Shown in pieces: positions 8,724 to 16,468 of a DNA stretch of 64,000 nt. Both the position numbers and the translations under genes were made by a program. This DNA is from Mesorhizobium shangrilense (GTDB lineage: Bacteria > Pseudomonadota > Alphaproteobacteria > Rhizobiales > Rhizobiaceae): positions 1,865,501 to 1,929,500 of the forward strand of contig NZ_JAQGPN010000001.1 in the NCBI RefSeq assembly GCF_028826155.1. The letters run 5' to 3'. Below the pieces are notes generated by a model. It was not told the origin of the DNA. It made no database searches and saw only the letters and a list, made by a program, of their open reading frames with translations. Position 1 is the stretch's first letter. Every line of letters starts with the position of its first letter.

Positions 8724-11428
8724 GCGACATCAGTCTCGAAACGGTAACCGGCAAGCTCAATCGGGTGGGCTACGACGCCTTCATGCGGTCGCTCCGGCAC
8801 GCGAAAAGCCAGGGCAACCGCAATGTCGAGCTGGCCCACTGGCTGCTCCACATTCTTTCCAACGACCGCTCGGACATTTCGCTGACGCTCGATCACTACA
8901 AGATCGACCGCGCCAGGCTGCTGAAGGACCTGACCGATACCGTCGACGGCTTCCGGAAGAACGAGACCGAAATGCCGGGGATCTCGAACCAGATCACCGA
9001 CTGCCTCGACCGCGGCTGGCATTACGCGACGCTGTTCTTCGGCGAGACGCAGATCCGTACCGGGCACATTCTCGTCGCTGCGCTGAAGGCCCCGGAACTG
9101 CGGCGCGCGCTGCAGCAACTGTCCAAGCCGCTGAGCGCTCTGGACGCCGACCGGATTGCGGCAGAGCCGCGCCGGCTATGGGGGCAGTCGGACGAGGAGA
9201 ATCAGCGGCCGATGGACGGCGCAGGGCTCGCGGCCGGGCCGGCTGCGCCCACGTCCGACGGCAAGTCTCCGCGCGGCACGACGGCGCTCGACCGCTTCTC
9301 CGTCGACATGACGGCGGCCGCTGCCTCGGGGAAGATGGACCCGGTCGTCGGTCGCGACGACGAGATAAGGCAGATCATCGACGTGCTGATGCGCCGCCGC
9401 CAGAACAACCCGATCCTCACCGGAGAGGCCGGCGTGGGCAAGACGGCGGTGGTGGAAGGGTTTGCCCAACGTCTGGCGACCGGCGACGTACCGCCGCAAC
9501 TGGGAGGCGTGCGCCTCTGTGCGCTCGACATCGGCCTGATGCAGGCCGGCGCCTCGATGAAGGGCGAGTTCGAGCAGCGGCTGCGTTCCGTCATCGACGA
9601 GGTGCAGGCGTCGCCGACGCCGATCATCCTTTTCATCGACGAGGCGCATACCCTGATCGGGGCGGGCGGGGCGCAGGGGACCGGCGACGCCGCCAACCTG
9701 CTGAAGCCGGCGCTTGCGCGCGGTACGCTGCGGACGATCGGGGCGACGACCTGGGCGGAATACCGGCAGTATTTCGAGAAGGATCCGGCGCTGACCCGGC
9801 GCTTCCAGCCGGTCAACGTCGATGAGCCGTCGATCGAAAAATGCGTCACCATGCTGCGCGGCATCCTGGAGCCGATGGAAAAGCACCACGGCGTGCGCAT
9901 CTCCGACGAGGCCGTGGTCGCGGCGGTCGCGCTCTCCGCGCGCTACATTCCTTCCCGCCAGTTGCCCGACAAGGCGGTGAGTCTGCTCGACACGGCCTGC
10001 GCCCGCGTCGCCATCAGCCAGTCGACGACGCCTGCGGCGATCGCCGATCTGAAAGCGGCGATCGAGGCTCTGGAGAAAGAATTCTCGGCGCAGGAGCGGG
10101 AAGAGGAACTGGGCGTCGCCGATGACGAGCGGATCGCCGAGCTCAGTGCGTCCATCGCCGAGACGAAGGAGAAGCTTGCCGCGCGGGAAACCGAGTACGC
10201 CAGGGAAAAGGCCATCGTGGACGAGGTCGGCGCATTGCGGGCCAAGATCGCTTCTGCCCGCAACGGCGCCGGGCCGCCGGACGCTGCACCCGCAGGAGAG
10301 GGCGGAGATGCTTCGAGCGGCGCGAATGCGACCGCCGATCTAGAGAGTGCGCGAGGCGACCTGAAATCCAGACTGGCCAATCTCGGCGAAATGAACCCCG
10401 AGACGCGGATGATCTATCCGCATGTCGACGAGCAGGCGGTGGCCGCCGTCGTCTCCGCCTGGACCGGCATTCCTGTGGGCCGCATGGTCAAGGACGAGGC
10501 GCAGACGGTGCTGCAGCTTGCCGACATCATGGGGCGGCGCGTCGTCGGCCAGTCGCACGGATTGAGGATGATCGCCAAGCGCATCGAGACCAACCGCGCC
10601 AAGCTCGACAACCCGAACAAGCCGATCGGCGTATTCATGCTGTGCGGCCCCTCAGGCGTCGGCAAGACCGAGACGGCGCTGGCGCTGGCGGAATCGCTCT
10701 ATGGCGGCGAGCAGAACATGATCACCATCAACATGAGCGAGTTCCAGGAGGCGCATACCGTTTCGGGGCTGAAGGGCGCGCCGCCCGGCTATGTCGGTTA
10801 CGGCGAAGGCGGGCGGCTGACCGAGGCCGTGCGGCGCAAGCCCTACAGCGTGGTGCTCCTCGACGAGGTCGAAAAGGCGCATCCCGACGTCCACGAGCTG
10901 TTTTTCCAGGTCTTCGACAAGGGCCAGATGGAGGACGGCACCGGACGCCGCATCGACTTCCGGAACACGCTCATCATCCTGACCTCCAACGTCGGCACCG
11001 AGGTCATCATGAAGATGGCGGACGAGGGCAGGACCGAGGTGGACCCCGAGACGCTCAACACGGCGCTGAAGCCTTATCTGACCCAGGTGTTTCCGCTGGC
11101 CCTGCTGGGACGGATGGTCACCATCCCGTATTTCCCGCTGTCGTCGGAGATGCTGGGCGGCATCGCCCGGTTGCAGCTCGACCGGATCAAGAAGCGCATT
11201 GCGGAGAACCACGGCGCAGCGTTCGGCTATACGGACGCGGTGGTCGACCACATAGTTGCCCAGTGCAAGGATCCCGATTCAGGCGGGCGCATGATCGACA
11301 ACATCGTCACCAACACGCTGCTGCCCGAACTGTCGCGCCACTTCCTCAACCGGTCGCTGGAGAAGCAGGAGATCGCCAGCGCGAAAGTGGATGTGGCGGA
11401 CGGAAAATTCACCTACGAGGTCGCGTAG
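8720..11428 (+). CDS. tssH: T6SS sheath-recycling AAA+ ATPase TssH/ClpV
   Basis: A 902-residue ClpV. An N-terminal Clp repeat domain (about residues 1-150) is followed by two AAA+ modules: Walker A GEAGVGKT near 234 with Walker B LFIDEAHTLIG, then a coiled middle domain, and Walker A GPSGVGKT near 643 with VVLLDEVEKAHP. ClpV unfolds contracted TssBC sheath so that subunits are reused. It starts at GTG 8720, overlapping tssG, and is the last gene of the rightward operon; the next gene converges on it with a 16-base gap. The middle domain has an Ala/Gly-rich insert near residues 515-535. Confidence 0.95.
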   Translation: MSDISLETVTGKLNRVGYDAFMRSLRHAKSQGNRNVELAHWLLHILSNDRSDISLTLDHYKIDRARLLKDLTDTVDGFRKNETEMPGISNQITDCLDRGWHYATLFFGETQIRTGHILVAALKAPELRRALQQLSKPLSALDADRIAAEPRRLWGQSDEENQRPMDGAGLAAGPAAPTSDGKSPRGTTALDRFSVDMTAAAASGKMDPVVGRDDEIRQIIDVLMRRRQNNPILTGEAGVGKTAVVEGFAQRLATGDVPPQLGGVRLCALDIGLMQAGASMKGEFEQRLRSVIDEVQASPTPIILFIDEAHTLIGAGGAQGTGDAANLLKPALARGTLRTIGATTWAEYRQYFEKDPALTRRFQPVNVDEPSIEKCVTMLRGILEPMEKHHGVRISDEAVVAAVALSARYIPSRQLPDKAVSLLDTACARVAISQSTTPAAIADLKAAIEALEKEFSAQEREEELGVADDERIAELSASIAETKEKLAARETEYAREKAIVDEVGALRAKIASARNGAGPPDAAPAGEGGDASSGANATADLESARGDLKSRLANLGEMNPETRMIYPHVDEQAVAAVVSAWTGIPVGRMVKDEAQTVLQLADIMGRRVVGQSHGLRMIAKRIETNRAKLDNPNKPIGVFMLCGPSGVGKTETALALAESLYGGEQNMITINMSEFQEAHTVSGLKGAPPGYVGYGEGGRLTEAVRRKPYSVVLLDEVEKAHPDVHELFFQVFDKGQMEDGTGRRIDFRNTLIILTSNVGTEVIMKMADEGRTEVDPETLNTALKPYLTQVFPLALLGRMVTIPYFPLSSEMLGGIARLQLDRIKKRIAENHGAAFGYTDAVVDHIVAQCKDPDSGGRMIDNIVTNTLLPELSRHFLNRSLEKQEIASAKVDVADGKFTYEVA

Positions 11429-11444
11429 ACAAGGGGCGTGCAGC

Positions 11445-13775
11445 TCAGGTCCCGGCGGTGACGGATTTCACGAACGCGGTCAGCGCGGTCTTGTATTTCT
11501 CGAACTCCGGCGACGTCTGGCGGACCTCTTTCGTCTCGACCGTTGGTGCGGACTGTGGCGCGCGGCCGCTCATCTTGCGCTCTGCCCAGGCGATCACGTA
11601 GCCCGCGTCCTTGCCCGTCAGGAAGGGGTTGGCGCTGATCACCGACTGGCCGAGCACCTCGACGAGGGGAGCGGTGCCAGGCGCCGAGAGAATCTGGGCG
11701 GCGCCCTCCATGCCAAGGAAATGGCAGAGATAGAGCCGGCCGGCGGTGACCGCATGTCTGCGCACGCGCAGATAGGCCTCGCCTTCGCGCGCCAGGTTAC
11801 GCACCATCTCCCGCGAGATCGTGGGGTCGAAGCGCAAAGCGAGCAGGTCGGCGCGCGACATGGAGCGTGCGAGATCCGGCCGGTAGGTGACCATCATCCT
11901 GATCCAGGTCGAATCGATGAACTGGCCGAGGCCGGTGGCGCTGGACAGCGGGTTCTTGGCGGTGGCGCTGCCGCCGCTCTCGACATGGATGATGCGATCG
12001 GTCAGCTTCTCCACTGCGCCGCCGTCCGTCGAGGCGACGACCACCGACCCCAGCGGATCCATTGCGGTCTCTCCCTGGTAGAGCTCGAAGTGCAGGTGCG
12101 GGCCCGTCGAAAGCCCGGTGGTGCCGATGTAGCCGATCACGTCGCCGGCCTTCACCGCGGTTCCCACGCCCGCCGCGATGGCGAAGCGCGACATGTGCGC
12201 GTAGCGGGTCTCGCGTCCGCCCGTATGTGAGATCCGCACGAGATTTCCGTACTCGCCGCCGTCGCCCTGGAAAACGATCTCGCCGTCGAAGGCGGCATGG
12301 ATCGGAGTGCCGACCGGGGCTGCCCAGTCGACGCCCTTGTGGATGCGGACGGTCTTGAGGATGGGATGCCGGCGGGGGCCGAAGGTGGATGTCATGACGC
12401 CGTTGACCGGAGTGACCATGCCGTTGGTGACGGTGAGCGAATGGACCAGGTCGTCGCCGGTCACGCAGGCGAACTCGCCGTTCGTCTGGCGATAGACGAA
12501 GCACTCCATGTTGCGCGCGCCGCCAAGCACCGCGACGTAGAGCACCCGTCCGGCGCTGCCGTCCTCGCCCCTCGCCGTGTCGGAGTAGACGAGCACGAGC
12601 TGGTCTTCGTGGGTGGCGAAGGCGTTCAGATCCTGGCCGCGGGAGAGATACATGATGGCTTCGCCGATCACCCCGGTCGGCACGTTGTTGCGCGCCGCCG
12701 TCGAGTAGATGGCGTCGAGCAACCGGTACTGGCGCTTGTGCGCGCCGACGTCAGGCTCGCCGGAATAGTTGAACAGGTCGTCGCGCACCCAGGGATCGGC
12801 GCCGATGACGAACTCGCCTTTGACGTCGCGGGCCAGCGTGCCGACGAAAGTATCGTTGGCGTAGATCGACACCTGCATGAGCGTCATGGCGGGCGTCTGG
12901 CGGGCAGCGCGCAGGCCGCGCAGAGCCACCACGAATCCGGGCTCCAGGTTCTCCCGGGAGAACAGGGATTTCAGCGCCTCGCCGGCCTTTCTGGCGTCGT
13001 CGGAGCGGAAATGGTGCTCGAGAACCACGCTGTCGAGGCTGCGCGACGACAGCACCTTCACGAAAACGTCTTCCGTCGCCTCGAACCGCTCGGTCTCCGG
13101 CGTGACGATGGCGACGCTGGTGATGTTCTCGATCTCGGTCTTCTTGAACTCGGGAAGCGCCGCTTCACCCTCGCCAACTGTCTCGCCCCAGCCGGCGGCA
13201 GCGTCGGCCGGGGCCGCTGCCGCCACCGGCGCGACCGGACCGTCGGGTGCGCTGCTCTCGGCCGGCGCAGCCGTGGGCGAGGTCATGTCGGGGAGAGCCA
13301 AGGGACCCGCCGCTGCGGCTGTCCGCTGCGCCTGGAAGAATGCAAAATCCTCCTGACTGGACGGTATCGTCGTCATGAAGCGTTCGCTGGAGCTCAGCAT
13401 GGTGTCGGAAAGGACGTCGATCTGCGGCGAGATCCCCGGCTCGAGCAGGTCGGCAGGCCGTGGCGCGGAACGCACCTTGGGCGCTGCGGCGTCACGCGAC
13501 AGGCTGATCAGCATGGGGTCGCCTGGGAGGTCGACGATCGCCGGGACGAAGACCGCTGCATCTTCCGGGATGTCCTCCAGGTCGGCCACCGGCTCCAGGT
13601 CGCCCTCATAGGTTCCGAACGACCAGCGGTCGGCGGTGACGTAAGCGGCGACAGCCAGGCCGAGGACGGCAAGCAGGCCGAACCCGGCCGCCACCATTCG
13701 CCACCTGGCTCGCCTTCTGCGGGAAGCCAGCGCCTCCTTCCTCATCCGGAAGCTGGCGTCCAGGCTGTGGGTCAT
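11445..13775 (-). CDS. Membrane-anchored M23 peptidase / lytic transglycosylase fusion
   Basis: A 776-residue bifunctional wall enzyme. One membrane helix lies near residues 27-48, followed by an Ala/Pro-rich periplasmic linker and a long middle region. Residues about 460-575 are an M23 (LytM) endopeptidase with the zinc ligands of HPILKTVRIHKGVDW and HLHF. Residues about 585-700 look like a lytic transglycosylase, with the putative catalytic Glu in HVESGG and the GLGQFIDSTW motif. The enzyme could cut both peptide cross-links and glycan strands. It lies within the T6SS locus, antisense to and converging with tssH, and is probably translated by coupling to the upstream DUF1036 gene (ATGA overlap). 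Opening the wall for T6SS assembly is inferred; an envelope-maintenance role is possible. Confidence 0.85.
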   Translation of the reverse strand: MTHSLDASFRMRKEALASRRRRARWRMVAAGFGLLAVLGLAVAAYVTADRWSFGTYEGDLEPVADLEDIPEDAAVFVPAIVDLPGDPMLISLSRDAAAPKVRSAPRPADLLEPGISPQIDVLSDTMLSSSERFMTTIPSSQEDFAFFQAQRTAAAAGPLALPDMTSPTAAPAESSAPDGPVAPVAAAAPADAAAGWGETVGEGEAALPEFKKTEIENITSVAIVTPETERFEATEDVFVKVLSSRSLDSVVLEHHFRSDDARKAGEALKSLFSRENLEPGFVVALRGLRAARQTPAMTLMQVSIYANDTFVGTLARDVKGEFVIGADPWVRDDLFNYSGEPDVGAHKRQYRLLDAIYSTAARNNVPTGVIGEAIMYLSRGQDLNAFATHEDQLVLVYSDTARGEDGSAGRVLYVAVLGGARNMECFVYRQTNGEFACVTGDDLVHSLTVTNGMVTPVNGVMTSTFGPRRHPILKTVRIHKGVDWAAPVGTPIHAAFDGEIVFQGDGGEYGNLVRISHTGGRETRYAHMSRFAIAAGVGTAVKAGDVIGYIGTTGLSTGPHLHFELYQGETAMDPLGSVVVASTDGGAVEKLTDRIIHVESGGSATAKNPLSSATGLGQFIDSTWIRMMVTYRPDLARSMSRADLLALRFDPTISREMVRNLAREGEAYLRVRRHAVTAGRLYLCHFLGMEGAAQILSAPGTAPLVEVLGQSVISANPFLTGKDAGYVIAWAERKMSGRAPQSAPTVETKEVRQTSPEFEKYKTALTAFVKSVTAGT

Positions 13776-14230
13776 GTGCCGCGCCCGGTCAGGAAGAAGG
13801 TCCAGCGAACCTGTTCCAGCGTATCCACTTCATAAAAGGCAGCCGCTATGTGGCCGCGCTGCCAGCATTCCTCGATCCCACGGATGGTGAAGCGGCGTTT
13901 CTCGACGCACATCTCGGTCGAGCCGCTGAGGATCGGCTGGCCGAAGACGTCGGTCGCATAGACGTAGATGTAGCGGTTGACGAGCTCCTCGCGGATGACG
14001 TTGACGCACTGGTTGGCGCCGATCGTCCACCACCCGTCGGTCTGGAAGGCCGCATCCACCTCCTGGCCAACGGCGAGATTGACCACGTCGAGCGTCTGGT
14101 TGCAGACGGTGAATTCGGCGTGCGCGGGGCTTGGAGAGCCGGCGACGAGGGCCAGGAATCCGACGCCGATGCCAAGCGCACGCAGCGCGAGACCCCTTCC
14201 GACCCAGCCCTCACTCAACGAATCGGCCAT
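13772..14230 (-). CDS. Secreted DUF1036 protein
   Basis: A 152-residue protein with a signal peptide (long hydrophobic stretch, then SPAHA/E near residue 38). The mature part has the DUF1036 pattern: VCNQT near the start, then DGWWTIGANQCVNV and MCVEKRRFTIRG-EECWQRG, with several cysteines suited to disulfides. The start at 14230 is chosen over 14266 because the extra 12 residues add nothing signal-like. Function is unknown for the family. It is cotranscribed with the wall hydrolase and faces the Exb group across a 249-base divergent region. Confidence 0.8.
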   Translation of the reverse strand: MADSLSEGWVGRGLALRALGIGVGFLALVAGSPSPAHAEFTVCNQTLDVVNLAVGQEVDAAFQTDGWWTIGANQCVNVIREELVNRYIYVYATDVFGQPILSGSTEMCVEKRRFTIRGIEECWQRGHIAAAFYEVDTLEQVRWTFFLTGRGT

Positions 14231-14479
14231 CGAACACCGCCCCGTTCCGGCGATCCCGTGCTGCACCGTCAGGCTGCATTATCGGGCAGCATTGGCGAAG
14301 TGCAAAGGGGGCCGCGCTTGCGGCGGCCGGCGGGGCGCGGTGATCGCCCCGTGACGCCATTCCCGACCGGAGCAGGACGCACCTTCCGAAATTCGCTGTT
14401 CCATCGCGGGCGCGACGCGCTAAGCTGCAAGGTGCCGTTCCGTCTTGTCGCAACGATCTTCGTTCGAGGAGAAGTGCCG
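14231..14479. promoter_or_regulatory. Divergent intergenic region
   Basis: 249 bases between the leftward DUF1036/M23 pair and the rightward secreted protein/Exb group. Both must be promoted from here, which would allow co-regulation. I could not pick convincing -35/-10 pairs. Open frames that cross it are shadows. Confidence 0.45.
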
Positions 14480-14905
14480 ATGGCGTGTGGAAAGACGCTT
14501 CCTGCCTATGCGGCCCTGTTCTTCACCGCCGCATCGGCCGCTGCCGGCGCGCAGCAGACCGCCTTTACCATCGAGCTCAACGACGCCCAGGACGTCAACG
14601 GCGGTTGCCGGCTCGTCTACGTGGCGATGAATTCGACCGGCAAGCCGTTGCAGAAAGCGTCCTACGACGTGTTCACCTTCGATGCGGCCGGCAAAGTCTC
14701 GCAGTCGCTGGTATTCCAGTTCGGCGCTTTCCCGGTCAACAAGACCAAGGTCGTCCAGTTCGATCTCGCCAACCGCGAGTGCTCGAAGATCTCGCGCCTG
14801 CTGATCAACGATATGACGGAATGCATGGTCGAGGGCCAGAACTCGACCTTGTGCATGGATGCGTTGAAGACGACGACGCGAACGTCGATCGCCTTCGGCC
14901 TCTAG
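14480..14905 (+). CDS. Small secreted cysteine-containing protein of the Exb group
   Basis: A 141-residue protein starting at ATG 14480, with GAGGAGAA at 14466-14473. It has a signal peptide (LPAYAALFFTAASAAAGAQ, cut near residue 23-25) and a mature domain with four or more cysteines (GGCRLVYVAMNSTGKPL, NRECSKISRLLIND, MTECMVEG, TLCMDAL). It resembles a beta-sandwich periplasmic protein but I do not recognise a named family. It begins the rightward group and is followed after 14 bases by exbB, so it is likely a periplasmic partner or sensor of that complex (inference). Confidence 0.75.
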   Translation: MACGKTLPAYAALFFTAASAAAGAQQTAFTIELNDAQDVNGGCRLVYVAMNSTGKPLQKASYDVFTFDAAGKVSQSLVFQFGAFPVNKTKVVQFDLANRECSKISRLLINDMTECMVEGQNSTLCMDALKTTTRTSIAFGL

Positions 14906-14919
14906 CGGAGGGCCAGGGG

Positions 14920-15612
14920 ATGCTCGAGGTGCTGATGGCGCAGATGCGGTCCGCCGGCGGACCGATGCTGGTCGCACTCTTCGCAGTCTCGATCGCCGCA
15001 ACGGCAGTGACCATCTTCAAGATCCTGCAGTTCAGGCGCATGGGGGTCGGCCGGTCGCGCTTCGCGAGGACCGCGGTCTCCATCTGGGCGGCCGGGGATC
15101 GGGTCCGCGCCCTCGAGACCGCGCGCTCCGAGGTTTCGCCGACCTCGGCGACGGTAATCGCCGCCATGGCCTCGCTGCTGCGCTATCCGGACGATCGCGA
15201 CCGCGCCAAGGAATTGGCGGCACAGGCAGCCCTCGACGAACTCACGTCGATGTCGCGGCATCTCCGTATCCTGGAATCTGTGGTCCAGGCTGCGCCCATG
15301 ATGGGCCTGCTCGGCACGGTCATCGGCATGATCGTGGCGTTTGGCGAACTGTCGGCGGCGGGCGGCGCCATCGACCCTGCCGCGCTCGCCACCGGGATCT
15401 GGGCTGCGCTGCTCACCACGGCGGCCGGGCTGGCTGTCGCGATCCCCTTCTACTTCGTGTCGGTCTGGTTCGATTCCCGTGTGGAGGAGGAGCGTTCCAC
15501 GATGGAGGCGGCGATCGGGGCCGTGCTTTTCAGTTCCGCAGGCGACGCCACGCACAGAAGCGAAGCGGCGGCGTGGCAACCCGACGTCGCGGCTGCGCCG
15601 GCGGGGACATGA
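14920..15612 (+). CDS. ExbB/TolQ/MotA-family proton channel
   Basis: A 230-residue integral membrane protein with three membrane segments (about 14-36, 125-145, 155-180). The MotA/TolQ/ExbB core is visible in APMMGLLGTVIGMIVAF and the ATGIWAALLTTAAGLAVAIPFY helix. Such proteins form the pentameric stator that couples the proton gradient to ExbD/TolR and a TonB/TolA arm. It starts at ATG 14920 with GCGGAGG upstream and overlaps the following exbD by ATGA. Its place inside a T6SS locus is unusual. Confidence 0.9.
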   Translation: MLEVLMAQMRSAGGPMLVALFAVSIAATAVTIFKILQFRRMGVGRSRFARTAVSIWAAGDRVRALETARSEVSPTSATVIAAMASLLRYPDDRDRAKELAAQAALDELTSMSRHLRILESVVQAAPMMGLLGTVIGMIVAFGELSAAGGAIDPAALATGIWAALLTTAAGLAVAIPFYFVSVWFDSRVEEERSTMEAAIGAVLFSSAGDATHRSEAAAWQPDVAAAPAGT

Positions 15613-16058
15613 CCGCGGCGACCCCCTCAGCGCCTCTGATCGGCTGGAGACAGCGACAGCGCCGCGTGTTCTTCGCGCTGACGCCCCTGATCGACGTGAT
15701 GTTCCTGCTGCTGATCTTCTTCATGCTGTCGTCGCAGATCTCGCCCTATTCGCTGGTGCAGGTCGGCGGTGTGGGGCAGGCGTCCGGCGCTGCCCCGGAC
15801 GAAGCCGCAAACGCAGCTGCGGCGGCTCCGCTGGCCATACGCGTTTCGCACGGATCGGTGCGGATCGGGGGCGAGGATGTCGTGCTCGCCGAACTGCAGG
15901 CGGCAGCCGAGCGCTTCGTGCTCGAGGGCGTCGCCGCGTTCGTGGTCGTGCCCAGCGCCTCCGCCAACGTGCAGGACATCGTGACGGTGCTGGAACTGCT
16001 GAAGGCAGCCGAGGCGAAGGATGTCACGCTGGTGGCCGCGGGCCGGAGCCGCCCATGA
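15609..16058 (+). CDS. ExbD/TolR-family protein 1 (conserved Asp present)
   Basis: A 149-residue ExbD/TolR: short cytoplasmic tail, one membrane helix (about 20-42, TPLIDVMFLLLIFFMLSS) with the essential protonatable Asp at residue 29, then a periplasmic domain. It overlaps exbB and the second exbD by 4 bases each. It would supply the proton-binding residue of the ExbBD motor. Confidence 0.9.
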   Translation: MTAATPSAPLIGWRQRQRRVFFALTPLIDVMFLLLIFFMLSSQISPYSLVQVGGVGQASGAAPDEAANAAAAAPLAIRVSHGSVRIGGEDVVLAELQAAAERFVLEGVAAFVVVPSASANVQDIVTVLELLKAAEAKDVTLVAAGRSRP

Positions 16059-16468
16059 GCTACATCCCGGCCAGACCCAGGAAGACGCGCCCGGACTTTT
16101 CGCTGACGGTCATCAATATCGTGTTCCTGCTGCTGCTGTTCTATCTGGCGACCGGTAGCCTCATCAAACAGAACGAGCTTGAGGCCGACATTCCCTTCAC
16201 CAGGGACCTGCCGCTGGAAAAGCTGCCACGGCCGCTGTTGCTGGCGACTGCCGACGGCCAGATCTATCTGGATGGTGCGCCGCTCTCCCTCGAAGAGGTG
16301 CCCGGCGCCGTGAAAGCTATTCCCGAAGGCATGTTTGTGAACGTCCTCGCCGAGCGGACGATGATGGCGGATGCGCTGATGGCCGTGCTGGCCCGGGCGC
16401 AAGCGAGCGGCAGGCCTGTGCGGCTGGTCACCTTGCGGGATCGGCCGGAGACGGCGTCCCGGCCATGA
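16055..16468 (+). CDS. ExbD/TolR-family protein 2 (Asp replaced by Asn)
   Basis: A 137-residue protein with the same layout as ExbD: a membrane helix at residues 15-37 (LTVINIVFLLLLFYLATG) and a periplasmic domain ending LVTLRDRPE. The position of the conserved membrane Asp is Asn21 (codon AAT). The paralogue therefore cannot take up a proton there and may form an asymmetric ExbD1-ExbD2 dimer. It overlaps its neighbours by ATGA on both sides. Confidence 0.85.
   Translation: MSYIPARPRKTRPDFSLTVINIVFLLLLFYLATGSLIKQNELEADIPFTRDLPLEKLPRPLLLATADGQIYLDGAPLSLEEVPGAVKAIPEGMFVNVLAERTMMADALMAVLARAQASGRPVRLVTLRDRPETASRP

Noticed and set aside
12297-13835. Plus-strand open frame of 512 codons
   Set aside because: It is antisense to the M23/transglycosylase gene and lacks domains.
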